DNA of 64,000 nucleotides from NCBI RefSeq assembly GCF_014656215.1, contig NZ_BNBZ01000003.1, positions 398,779 to 462,778 of the forward strand. The letters run 5' to 3'. This DNA comes from Streptomyces zaomyceticus (GTDB taxonomy: Bacteria > Actinomycetota > Actinomycetes > Streptomycetales > Streptomycetaceae). The position numbers were made by a program, and so were the translations under genes. Shown here in pieces: positions 1 to 7,948 of this stretch. Under the pieces are notes generated by a model. The model saw only the letters and a program-made list of their open reading frames with translations, was not told where the DNA came from and searched no databases. Within the stretch, counting starts at the first letter, position 1, and each line of letters begins with the position of its first letter.

Positions 1-836
1 AGGAGCGCGAGGTCCTCCGGCCCGCGCGGATCCCGGCCGAGGTGCGGAAGCTCGTCGAGGACGTCGCCGGCGGAACGGAGCTCCGCCAGGTGCCGGTGCT
101 GCTGGGTGGTGAGTCCGGCCAGCCAGGGGTCCTCGGAATCGGCCGGCAGCAGCCGGTTGGCGACGACGGCGTCGAGGGAGAGGCCCTGGAGGGCGAGGCC
201 GAGCCGGGCGGTGCGCAGGGCGCGGACGGCCGCGGGGCCCGGTTCGAGGACGAGCCGGACCGAGGTGGTGGGGGACTCGACCACGGCCTGGACGGCGGCG
301 AGCTCGGCCTCCCAGCGCGCGGTGGTCTCGTACAGCCACTGCGCGGGCATGGGGACCCCGGCGAGCTGGGCCAGCATCGGGCGCAGGGCGCGGGCGGCCT
401 GCCGTTCCGGGGGCAGGAGGCGGCGCAGATAGCGGCGGAGCTGCTCGGGCAGGGCGAGGACGGCGAGGGCCTCGGCGAGCGGCGGCAGATCGACGACGGC
501 GAGGTCGTGCCCGCCCTCGGCGGCGTCGCGCAGGGAACGGAGCAGGGCGAACTGGCGGCTGCCGGGGAGTTCGGTGAGCTCGGCGTCCTCGAAGGGCAGG
601 GCGCCCAGAAGGTCCAGGGCGGTGGAGGAACGGGCCTGGAGCGCGAGGAACTCGCGGCGGAAGTCGGCGGCCGGCGCGGGGCGCAGAACCTTGAGGCCGC
701 CCTCGCCCGGGAGCGGGTCGGCGTCCTCCGAGACGAGCAGGACCCGGCGGCCCGCCCGCGCCTCGGCGAGGGCGGTGGCGGCGGCGACGGTGGTGCGTCC
801 GGCGCCGCCGAGGCCGGTGACAAGGATGATCCGCAT
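1..836 (-). CDS. ArsA-family P-loop ATPase, C-terminal part cut by window edge
   Basis: This gene starts at an ATG at 836 and runs off the left end of the window, so only about 278 residues are visible. The N-terminus reads MRIILVTGLGGAGRTT, a deviant Walker A motif at residues 8-16 of the ArsA/MinD type, followed by VVDLPPLAEA, consistent with a switch region. Classic ArsA-type loops read GKGGVGKTT. Here the signature lysine is Leu and the P-loop lysine is Arg, so ATP binding may be weakened or absent. The next gene on the same strand encodes an SRPBCC protein, the same pairing as Rv2184c/Rv2185c in M. tuberculosis. A role in arsenite transport is unlikely, because there is no arsB-like neighbour. 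The function is unknown. Confidence 0.8.
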   Translation of the reverse strand, partial: MRIILVTGLGGAGRTTVAAATALAEARAGRRVLLVSEDADPLPGEGGLKVLRPAPAADFRREFLALQARSSTALDLLGALPFEDAELTELPGSRQFALLRSLRDAAEGGHDLAVVDLPPLAEALAVLALPEQLRRYLRRLLPPERQAARALRPMLAQLAGVPMPAQWLYETTARWEAELAAVQAVVESPTTSVRLVLEPGPAAVRALRTARLGLALQGLSLDAVVANRLLPADSEDPWLAGLTTQQHRHLAELRSAGDVLDELPHLGRDPRGPEDLAL

Positions 837-924
837 GCGAAGGACGTTACCGGTCCCCTCGAAGGCCCCGGTTTCCTCCCCCGGACTCCGCCCGGGGGAC
901 CTCGGGGCGGAACGTCGGGTCGCG

Positions 925-1235
925 ACGGCGCGCCTGCCCACCACGTTGTGGGCAACTGTTCCTCCCCCAGACGCCGTCCGGGGCCCCCAGGGCGGAACGG
1001 GAGGGGCGCGACGGCCTCCGCCCACCCCGTTGTGGGCATTCGTTCCGCTGGGGCGGAACGGGTGGGCACAACGGACGTCGCCCCTGCCGGGCGGTCAGGC
1101 TTCCGAGCCTGGACCCGCACCCGTTGTGCGCCGAACCACGGGTGCGGGTCAAGGCCCAGGGGTGGACGCGCCGCCAAAGGGCGCCGTCCCGTGTGCCCAC
1201 CCGTCCCGCCCCGCGGGACGATTGCCCACACGGCA
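925..1235 (+). repeat. Modular hairpin-rich intergenic repeat, copy A
   Basis: The 616-bp gap between the ATPase and the SRPBCC gene (837-1452) holds a non-coding repeat made of hairpins. Module 1 pairs 1028-1034 with 1067-1073 and 1042-1048 with 1053-1059. Module 2 is CAGGCT-TCCG-AGCCTG at 1096-1111. Module 3 pairs 1112-1123 with 1139-1150. Module 4 pairs 1189-1195 with 1227-1233 and 1203-1209 with 1213-1219. A closely similar sequence lies inverted at about 30960-31390. The long open frames that cross it in several phases are by-products of high GC. I see nothing else in the gap. Confidence 0.75.
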
Positions 1236-1452
1236 GTGCGGGCGGGCCGCGGCCCGCACGGCGGAAGCGCGGGACCGCATCGCGGTGGTGGCTGTGCAGG
1301 GGAGCGCGGTCATCGCGCCCCCTGGGGAACAGCCCCGCCGCACGCACCGCGGCAGGCCGTGCGCGACGCCCAACCGCGGCGCTCAACCGAAGGCGCGCCG
1401 CCCGAGCTCGACGCTCAGGCGGCCTCGCGGCGCCCCGGCTCCCGCGGAAGCG

Positions 1453-1896
1453 CTACGCGCCCGACTCCACGCGCTTCTTCAGGCCCGCCAGCGCGCGGTC
1501 GATGATGACCTTCTCCGCCTTGCGCTTGATCATGCCGAGCATGGGGATCTTGACGTCGACGGTCAGCTGGTAGGTGACCTCGGTGCGGTCGCCGCCGCCG
1601 ACCGCGGCAAGCCGGTAGGACCCGTCGAGGGAGCGGAGCATCTGGGACTTGACCAGGGTCCAGCTGACCTCGTCGGCACCGGTCCAGGTGTAGGCGAGGG
1701 TGTGGTCGTCCTTGATCGCCCCGGCGTCGAGGAGCAGCCGCACCTTCTCGGCGCGGCCGGCGCCGTCGGTCTCCAGGACCTCGGCCTCCTTCACCTCGCC
1801 GGTCCACTCCGGGTAGCGGGCGAAGTCGGCGATCACGCCCATGACGTCGGCCGGTGCCGCCTCGATGGTGATGCTCGAGCTGGTGTGTTCGGCCAT
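1453..1896 (-). CDS. SRPBCC (polyketide cyclase/START-like) family protein
   Basis: This 147-residue protein starts MAEHTSSSITIEAAPADVMG at an ATG at 1896, preceded by a strong GGAGGAG ribosome binding site. The frame is open further upstream, but that extension has no comparable site. The sequence fits the SRPBCC helix-grip fold: an N-terminal strand, FARYPEWTGEVKEAEV, a central TWTGADEVSWTLVKSQ region, and a long amphipathic C-terminal helix with AEKVIIDRALAGLKKRVE. Members bind hydrophobic ligands or act as cyclases or aromatases. Outside polyketide clusters their ligands are mostly unknown. It is the likely equivalent of mycobacterial Rv2185c (TB16.3) and lies next to the ArsA-like ATPase, as there. 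Confidence 0.85.
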   Translation of the reverse strand: MAEHTSSSITIEAAPADVMGVIADFARYPEWTGEVKEAEVLETDGAGRAEKVRLLLDAGAIKDDHTLAYTWTGADEVSWTLVKSQMLRSLDGSYRLAAVGGGDRTEVTYQLTVDVKIPMLGMIKRKAEKVIIDRALAGLKKRVESGA

Positions 1897-1985
1897 CGTG
1901 GTGGCTCCTCCACTGTGCGGTCCGGCGGAAGTCAAGGGGCACAGACGTGCCGACGGAAGGCTATCGCGCCGCGGCGCGGGGCCCG

Positions 1986-2753
1986 TCACCACTCCAGTGC
2001 GAAGGGCCTGCCGGTCGAGGCGAAGTGGCCGACGTTCACGCACTCGGTCCCGGCGATCCGCATCCGCCGGGCGAGCGGCTGGTGGACGTGGCCGAAGAGG
2101 GCGTAGCGGGGCCGGGTGCGCCGGATCGCGTCGAGCAGGGCCCGGCTGCCGCGCTCGAAGCGGCGGGCGACGGTGTCGTACGTCAGCTCGGGCACCTCCG
2201 GCGGGATGTGGGAGCAGAGGACGTCGACGTCGCCGAGGGCTTCGACCTTCGCCGCGTACTCCTCGTCGGAGATCTCGTAGGGGGTGCGCATGGGGGTGCG
2301 CAGGCCGCCGCCGACGAAGCCGAAGACGAGGCCGCCGAGCTCGACCCGTTCGCCGTCGAGGACGGTCGTCCCGGGTCGGGCGAATTCGGGCCAGAACCGG
2401 GGGATGTCGACGTTCCCGAAGGTGGCGTACGTGGGGGTGGGGAAGGCGGCGAAGAGTTCGGTGTACTGACGGCGGACCGCGGCCTCGATGGCGGTCTCGC
2501 GGTCGACGTCGAGCTCGGCCCAGAGGCGTCGGCCCAGGTCACGGGCCTCGTCGAAGCGGCGGGCGGTGCGCAGTTCCACGAGCCGGTCGGCGTTCTCGAC
2601 GCCGAAGAGGTCGGGGAAGATCCCGCGGCTGTGGTCGGCGTAGTCGAGGAAGAGGACCAGGTCCCCCAGGCATATGAGGGCGTCGGCCCCGTCCCCCGCC
2701 TTGGCGAGGTCTCCGGCGTTGCCGTGCACGTCACTGACCACATGGACTCGCAT
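1986..2753 (-). CDS. Calcineurin-like metallophosphoesterase
   Basis: This 255-residue protein carries the metallophosphoesterase signatures in order: DVHGN (residues 8-12), CLGDL (about 29-33), FGNVD (about 113-117), CSHIPPE (about 183) and FGHVHQP (about 227). These supply the Asp, His and Asn ligands for a dinuclear metal centre, so it probably hydrolyses a phosphomono- or diester in the cytoplasm; the substrate cannot be read from sequence. I chose the ATG at 2753 because the catalytic DxH motif lies just after it. A -10-like TAAGGT (2761-2766 on the minus strand) sits 7 nt upstream, which suggests a leaderless mRNA. A GTG at 2777 in frame is an alternative start. Confidence 0.88.
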   Translation of the reverse strand: MRVHVVSDVHGNAGDLAKAGDGADALICLGDLVLFLDYADHSRGIFPDLFGVENADRLVELRTARRFDEARDLGRRLWAELDVDRETAIEAAVRRQYTELFAAFPTPTYATFGNVDIPRFWPEFARPGTTVLDGERVELGGLVFGFVGGGLRTPMRTPYEISDEEYAAKVEALGDVDVLCSHIPPEVPELTYDTVARRFERGSRALLDAIRRTRPRYALFGHVHQPLARRMRIAGTECVNVGHFASTGRPFALEW

Positions 2754-3009
2754 GGGCCCCACCTTAGGGGGTGTCACCTGCGGTTACTTCCGAGTCGGGA
2801 AACCTGTGGATTACTGTGCGCAGTGCACCGCCATACACGTGTGACGCACGGAACATCTGACCGGGACCCCCTATCGGGAACCGTCTACTGATGGGTAACG
2901 TCCGGGCAGTCCAGTCGTGCTCACCCCCACTGAGCACCTGCCAGTTCTTGGACTTCACCGGTGCATCACACAGAGCCGTGGCGCCGGCGCCCGATGAGGA
3001 GCAGCAGTC

Positions 3010-4806
3010 TTGCGCGAGTTCAGCCTTCCGGCCCTGTACGAGGTCCCCGCGGACGGCAACCTGACGGATCTCATCCGCCGCAACGCCTCCCAGCATCCAG
3101 ACGTCGCCGTGATGGGCCGCAAGGTCGACGGGGCGTGGACCGATGTGACCGCCACCCAGTTCCTCGCGGAGGTCCGCGGGGCGGCCAAGGGGCTGATCGC
3201 GGCCGGTGTCGAGCCGGGCGACAGAGTCGCGCTGCTCTCCCGTACGCGCTACGAGTGGGTCCTCCTGGACTTCGCGATCTGGAGCGCGGGCGGCGTGACC
3301 GTGCCCGTGTACGAGACGAGCTCGCCGGAGCAGATCCAGTGGATCCTCGGCGACTCGGGCGCGGCCCTGGTGCTCGTGGAGAGCGCGGCGCACCAGGAGT
3401 CGGTGGAGTCCGTCCGGGCGGAGCTGCCGCAGCTCAAGGGTGTCTGGCAGATCGAGGACGACGCGGTCGCGCGGCTCACCGCCACCGGCGCGGACGTCTC
3501 CGACGAGCTGCTGGACGAGCGGATGTCGGCGGCGAACGCGGACGACCCGGCGACGATCGTCTACACCTCGGGTACGACGGGCCGCCCCAAGGGCTGTGTC
3601 CTGACCCACCGGGCCTTCTTCGCCGAGTGCGGCAACGTGGTGGCGCGGCTGAAGCCGCTCTTCCGTACCGGTGAGTGTTCGGTGCTGCTGTTCCTGCCCG
3701 CCGCGCACGTCTTCGGCCGGCTCGTCGAGGTCGCCTCCGTGATGGCGCCGATCCGCCTGGGCTGTGTGCCGGACATCAAGAACCTCACGGACGAGCTGGC
3801 CTCGTTCCGGCCGACGCTGATCCTGGGCGTGCCCCGGGTCTTCGAGAAGGTCTACAACTCGGCGCGCGCCAAGGCGCAGGCCGACGGCAAGGGCAAGATC
3901 TTCGACAAGGCCGCGCACACGGCGATCGCCTACAGCAGGGCGCTGAGCACCCCGCAGGGTCCGTCGTTCGGCCTCAAGCTGAAGCACAAGATCTTCGACA
4001 AGCTGGTCTTCAGCAAGCTGCGGGCGGTGCTCGGCGGGCGCGGTGAGTACGCGATCTCGGGCGGCGCGCCGCTGGGCGAGCGGCTCGGTCACTTCTTCCG
4101 GGGCATCGGCTTCACGGTCCTGGAGGGCTACGGCCTGACGGAGTCGTGCGCGGCGACGGCGTTCAACCCGTGGGACCGGCAGAAGATCGGCACGGTCGGT
4201 CAGCCGCTGCCGGGTTCGGTGGTGCGGATCGCCGACGACGGCGAGGTGCTGCTGCACGGCGAGCACATCTTCTCGCGGTACTGGAACAACGAGGCGGCGA
4301 CGGCAGAGGCGCTGGCGGACGGCTGGTTCCACACGGGGGACATCGGCACCCTCGACGAGGACGGCTACCTGGCGATCACCGGTCGCAAGAAGGAGATCCT
4401 GGTGACGGCGGGCGGCAAGAACGTCGCCCCGGCGGTCATCGAGGACCGGATCCGGGCGCACGCGCTGGTCGCGGAGTGCATGGTGGTCGGCGACGGCCGG
4501 CCGTTCGTGGGCGCGCTCGTCACGATCGACGAGGAGTTCCTCGGCCGCTGGGCCTCCGAGCACGGCAAGCCGGCGGACTCGACGGCGGCCACCCTCCGGG
4601 ACGACGCGGAGCTGATGGCCGAGGTCCAGCGCGCGATCGACGACGGCAACGCGGCGGTCTCCAAGGCGGAGTCGGTCCGCAAGTTCCGTATCCTGCCGGC
4701 CCAGTTCACCGAGGAGGCGGGCCACATCACGCCGTCCCTGAAGCTGAAGCGGAACGTGGTGGCGAAGGACTTCGCGGACGAGATCGAGGCGATCTACCGG
4801 GGCTGA
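3010..4806 (+). CDS. fadD: Long-chain fatty-acid--CoA ligase (FadD15-like)
   Basis: This 598-residue AMP-forming acyl-CoA synthetase activates long-chain fatty acids to acyl-CoA through an acyl-adenylate. Visible motifs are the P-loop IVYTSGTTGRPKGCVLTH (residues about 183-200), GYGLTESCA, GWFHTGDIG, and the C-terminal hinge GRKKEILVTAGGKNVAP containing the conserved lysine region. The length matches long-chain ligases. The start is a TTG at 3010, preceded by GAGGAG; an in-frame stop lies just upstream, so no earlier start is possible. A perfect hairpin terminator follows. The gene precedes a convergent PimB-like glycosyltransferase, the same arrangement as fadD15 (Rv2187) and pimB (Rv2188c) in M. 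tuberculosis. Confidence 0.95.
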   Translation: MREFSLPALYEVPADGNLTDLIRRNASQHPDVAVMGRKVDGAWTDVTATQFLAEVRGAAKGLIAAGVEPGDRVALLSRTRYEWVLLDFAIWSAGGVTVPVYETSSPEQIQWILGDSGAALVLVESAAHQESVESVRAELPQLKGVWQIEDDAVARLTATGADVSDELLDERMSAANADDPATIVYTSGTTGRPKGCVLTHRAFFAECGNVVARLKPLFRTGECSVLLFLPAAHVFGRLVEVASVMAPIRLGCVPDIKNLTDELASFRPTLILGVPRVFEKVYNSARAKAQADGKGKIFDKAAHTAIAYSRALSTPQGPSFGLKLKHKIFDKLVFSKLRAVLGGRGEYAISGGAPLGERLGHFFRGIGFTVLEGYGLTESCAATAFNPWDRQKIGTVGQPLPGSVVRIADDGEVLLHGEHIFSRYWNNEAATAEALADGWFHTGDIGTLDEDGYLAITGRKKEILVTAGGKNVAPAVIEDRIRAHALVAECMVVGDGRPFVGALVTIDEEFLGRWASEHGKPADSTAATLRDDAELMAEVQRAIDDGNAAVSKAESVRKFRILPAQFTEEAGHITPSLKLKRNVVAKDFADEIEAIYRG

Positions 4807-4825
4807 GGCCCGCGGAGGGACGATC

Positions 4826-4867
4826 CGGCCGGAGGCCCGGGGCGACATCGCTCCGGGCCTCCGGCCG
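4826..4867 (+). terminator. Intrinsic terminator after acyl-CoA ligase
   Basis: A perfect 15-bp GC stem pairs 4826-4840 with 4853-4867 around a 12-nt loop, followed by three T residues. It lies 20 bp after the ligase stop codon. Confidence 0.85.
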
Positions 4868-4893
4868 TTTCCGTACCCCCGCCCCCCAAATTC

Positions 4894-4909
4894 ATTGAAC
4901 GTGTTCAAT
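4894..4909. promoter_or_regulatory. Candidate TetR-type operator palindrome
   Basis: ATTGAAC-GT-GTTCAAT is a perfect 7-bp inverted repeat with a 2-bp spacer, 22 bp before the lipoprotein start codon. It fits the tnnAACnnGTTnnA pattern known for KstR-like TetR regulators of lipid catabolism, but the regulator here is unknown. Confidence 0.5.
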
Positions 4910-4930
4910 TCCATGTGTCAGGATGCTCCC

Positions 4931-5458
4931 GTGAAGATCACGAGGGGAAACGCGCTCCGCGGGCTGCGGGGATACGGGGCCGTGGCGGCCCTGCTCATCA
5001 CCCTGACCGGCTGCCTCGCCGGCCCGGCCCAGTACTACGGGGGGACGGGCGTCCACGACGCCACGGCGGCCGAGGCCGCCGGGGTCTGGGAGTCCGTCGA
5101 GGGCACCGCGATGACGCTGCGCCCGGACGGGACGGCGACCGTCACCCGGCTCGACGGCCGGGACTTCGACTTCGACGAGGGGTGGCGGCTCTCCGGCAAG
5201 GGGGCCTGGTCCCTCTTCGACACCCCCGACGGGCAGCGGCTGCGCCTGGAGCTCACCGCACGCGCCGGGGTCGACCGGCGGGCCGACGCCACCATGCCCC
5301 CGCCGGACGGCGGGGACCCGCCCACCACCTACAGCTGGCGCTTCTACGTGGACCGCGACGAGCGGCGCAGCCTCGTGCTGTTCTTCTTCGTCGGCGACCC
5401 CGACGCGGGCAGCACCTACGTCATGACCCGGCGGCCGACCGCTACAACAGCTCCTTGA
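4931..5458 (+). CDS. Small secreted lipoprotein of unknown function
   Basis: This 175-residue protein begins VKITRGNALRGLRGYG and has a signal peptide ending in the lipobox LTGC, so it should be diacylglycerol-anchored on the outer face of the membrane. The mature part contains GVWESVEGTAMTLRPDGTATVTRLDGRDFDF, a beta-rich pattern, and YSWRFYVDRDERRSLVLFFFVGD near the end. No enzyme motif is visible. I chose the GTG at 4931 because AGGA precedes it and the signal peptide starts there; an ATG 12 codons upstream lies inside the palindrome at 4894-4909. The 3' end overlaps the convergent glycosyltransferase by 17 bp. Confidence 0.75.
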   Translation: MKITRGNALRGLRGYGAVAALLITLTGCLAGPAQYYGGTGVHDATAAEAAGVWESVEGTAMTLRPDGTATVTRLDGRDFDFDEGWRLSGKGAWSLFDTPDGQRLRLELTARAGVDRRADATMPPPDGGDPPTTYSWRFYVDRDERRSLVLFFFVGDPDAGSTYVMTRRPTATTAP

Positions 5459-6584
5459 GACGCTCCGCGAGGAGGTCCCAGCGCCACTTCTCCTCGACCC
5501 AGGCGCGGCCCCGCTCGCCCATGCGGGCGCGGAGCTCGGGGTCCAGGAGAAGGGTGCTGACGCGGTCCGCGGTGTCCTCGGCGGACTCGCCCCGGACGAC
5601 CCAGCCCGTCTCGCCGTCGAGGACGGCGTCGGGGGCGCCGCCGGAGTCGCCCGCGACCACCGGGAGGCCGGTGGCCGAGGCCTCCAGGTAGACGATGCCG
5701 AGGCCCTCGACGTCGAGTCCGCCGCGGCGGGTGCGGCAGGGCATGGCGAAGACGTCGCCGGCACCGTAGTGGGCGGGCAGCTCGGACCAGGGGACGGCGC
5801 CGGTGAAGCGTACGGATCCGGCCACGCCGGTCTCGGCGGCGAGGCGGTGCAGGTCCTTCTCGTACGGGCCGCCGCCGACGATCAGCAGGACCGCGTCCGG
5901 CACCCGTCGCAGGATCCTGGGCATGGCCCTGATGAGGGTGTCCTGGCCCTTGCGCGGGACGAGCCGGGAGACACAGACGACCACCGGGCGGTCGCTGAGC
6001 CCGAGGCGGGCGCGGACCTCGGCGCCGCCCGAGTCGGGGTGGAAGGTCTTCTCGTCGACGCCGGGCGGGAGCTGCCTCATTCGACCGGCGGCGGCGGGCG
6101 TGAGGGCCGCGGCGATCCGGGAGCGGGTGTACTCGCCGAGGTAGGTGATCGTGTCCGTGCCCTCGCCGATCCGCCGCAGCAGCGCGCGGGAGACGGGCAG
6201 CTGGGCCCAGCCCGCCTCGTGCCCGTGCGTGGTGGCGACGAGCCGGCGGGCGCCCGCCCCGCGCAGCGCGGGGGCCATCAGACCGAGCGGGGCGGCCGCG
6301 CCGAACCACACGGACTCGCAGCCGTGCTCGCGCAGGAGCGCGGTGGCGCGGGCGGTGACCCGAGGAGTGGGCAGCAGCATGGTGGTGCGATCCCGGACGA
6401 CCGTGAAAGGCTGTTCGGCGTCGAACGCGGCTGTCGCCTCGATCCCTTCGCGGCTGCGCTTCCAGGTGGAGGCGTAGACCACGATCTGTTCGGGATCCAG
6501 GCGGAGCGCCATGTTGTGCAGGAAGGCCTGGATTCCGCCGGGACGCGGCGGGAAGTCGTTGGTTACGATCAGGGTCTTGTGCAT
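5442..6584 (-). CDS. pimB: GT4 glycosyltransferase, PimB-like mannosyltransferase
   Basis: This 380-residue GT-B glycosyltransferase of family GT4 starts MHKTLIVTNDFPPRPGGIQAF. Motifs include VCVSRLVPRKGQDTLIRA (nucleotide-sugar binding), LLIVGGGPYEKDL, and a C-terminal GLGIVYLEASATGLPVVAGDSGGAPDAV with the E-x7-E type segment. It is the likely orthologue of PimB (Rv2188c), which adds the second mannose to phosphatidylinositol mannoside at the inner membrane face. The assignment rests on family features and on the conserved neighbour, the acyl-CoA ligase. A TAGATT hexamer (6593-6598) lies 8 nt before the ATG with no Shine-Dalgarno sequence, so the mRNA may be leaderless. The 3' end overlaps the lipoprotein gene. 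Confidence 0.88.
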   Translation of the reverse strand: MHKTLIVTNDFPPRPGGIQAFLHNMALRLDPEQIVVYASTWKRSREGIEATAAFDAEQPFTVVRDRTTMLLPTPRVTARATALLREHGCESVWFGAAAPLGLMAPALRGAGARRLVATTHGHEAGWAQLPVSRALLRRIGEGTDTITYLGEYTRSRIAAALTPAAAGRMRQLPPGVDEKTFHPDSGGAEVRARLGLSDRPVVVCVSRLVPRKGQDTLIRAMPRILRRVPDAVLLIVGGGPYEKDLHRLAAETGVAGSVRFTGAVPWSELPAHYGAGDVFAMPCRTRRGGLDVEGLGIVYLEASATGLPVVAGDSGGAPDAVLDGETGWVVRGESAEDTADRVSTLLLDPELRARMGERGRAWVEEKWRWDLLAERLKELL

Positions 6585-6670
6585 CGTGGCCGAATCTACC
6601 GCGAGCGCACCCACCGCCCAGCACCACCACTCCCCCGCGTGAGCGGGGCCGACGCGAGAAGGACGAGACA

Positions 6671-7948
6671 GTGATGACGGGCGCAGTGGGGAAGTGGTTC
6701 CGCACGGGTCAGAGGCTCCCGGTCGCCCTCTGGGCACTGACCCGGATCATCCTGCTGCTGTGCGTCTTCAAGGTCGTGGTGATCCCCGGACCGGACATCA
6801 CGTTCGACATCGAGGACATCTACCAGGGCTGGTACGAGGTCCTGCGGACCGGCACCTATCCGCTGGACGACGTGACCTGGCAGTACCCGCCGGCCGCCGC
6901 GTTCGCGATCCTCGCCCCGGGGCTGCTGCCGTTCCTCGGCTACTCGGCCGCCTTCTTCGTCCTCGCCTTCCTCTGTGACGCGCTCGTCTTCGGGCTGCTC
7001 CTCCACACCGGCCGCCGCGCCGGCCGCTCGCCGCGCGGTGCCTGGATATGGATCGCGGGTGTCCCGCTGCTCGGCCCGACGGCCTACGCCCGGTACGACG
7101 TGATGGTGACCGCGGTCGCGGTGGCGGCGCTCCTCGCGGCGGGCCGGAGTCCGCGGGTCCTGGGCGCGCTCGCCGGGTTCGGCGCGGTCCTGAAGGTGTG
7201 GCCGGTGCTGCTGCTCGCGGGCACGCCGAAGGGCCGGGCGACGTTCCGCTCCTGGCCGGCGGCGGTGGGCGCGGCGGCCGCCGTGCTGCTGTTCTGCGTG
7301 CTGTGGATGCCGGGCGCGCTCGCCTTCCTCTCGTTCCAGCGCGATCGGGGCACGGAGGTCGAGTCGCTGGGCTCGATGGTCTTCCATGTGGCCCGTCACC
7401 TCGGCTGGTCCGGGGAGGCGCGGATGAACTACGGCTCGATCGAGTTCCTCGGTCCGTACGTCTCCACGGTCTCGACGGCCGCGATGGCGCTCACCTTCGC
7501 GGCCTTCGGCTGGCTGCTGCTGTGGCGTTTCAAGGCGCGCCGCTTCACCTCGTCGACGGTGGCGGACGCGGCGTTCGTGGCGGTGCTGCTGTTCACGACG
7601 ACGAGCCGGGTGCTCTCGCCGCAGTACATGCTGTGGCTGGTCGGTCTGGCGGCGGTCTGTCTCGCGTACCGGTCGAGCCGGATGGAGCGGCCGGTGCATC
7701 TGGTCGTGTGGGCGACGGCGGTGACGCAGTTCGAGTTCCCGGTGTGGTTCTCGCACGTGACGCGGAGCGATCCGCTGGGCATCGCGGTGCTGTTCACCCG
7801 GAACGGTCTGCTGATCGCCGCCACGCTGATCGCCTGCCGTGTGCTGTGGCGCCAGACGGTGACGGAGCCCCGTCTCGCCGAGAAGGCGGTCGTGCCCGCG
7901 CAGGCGGTTCATCCGGAGCGCGAGAAGGCACTGTCGGCCTCGCGCTGA
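6671..7948 (+). CDS. GT87-type polytopic membrane glycosyltransferase
   Basis: This 425-residue integral membrane protein has about ten hydrophobic segments. The first cytosol-to-membrane region is ALWALTRIILLLCVFKVVVIPGP, followed by a conserved DITFDIEDIYQGWYEVLRTGTYPLDDVTWQYPPAAAF. The acidic loop and WQYPP motif are typical of GT87 (DUF2029) enzymes, which use polyprenyl-phosphate sugars to mannosylate lipids or glycans on the outer face of the membrane. It is divergent from the PimB-like gene, which supports a role in glycolipid or lipoglycan assembly; the acceptor is not known. AAGGA precedes the GTG at 6671; an ATG follows directly at 6674. The last 40 bp overlap the convergent MATE gene. 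Confidence 0.82.
   Translation: MMTGAVGKWFRTGQRLPVALWALTRIILLLCVFKVVVIPGPDITFDIEDIYQGWYEVLRTGTYPLDDVTWQYPPAAAFAILAPGLLPFLGYSAAFFVLAFLCDALVFGLLLHTGRRAGRSPRGAWIWIAGVPLLGPTAYARYDVMVTAVAVAALLAAGRSPRVLGALAGFGAVLKVWPVLLLAGTPKGRATFRSWPAAVGAAAAVLLFCVLWMPGALAFLSFQRDRGTEVESLGSMVFHVARHLGWSGEARMNYGSIEFLGPYVSTVSTAAMALTFAAFGWLLLWRFKARRFTSSTVADAAFVAVLLFTTTSRVLSPQYMLWLVGLAAVCLAYRSSRMERPVHLVVWATAVTQFEFPVWFSHVTRSDPLGIAVLFTRNGLLIAATLIACRVLWRQTVTEPRLAEKAVVPAQAVHPEREKALSASR

Noticed and set aside
42..1505. Long open frames on both strands across the first 1.5 kb
   Set aside because: They lie antisense to the ArsA-like gene and across the repeat; they show low-complexity Arg/Gly/Pro translations typical of GC-rich shadow frames.
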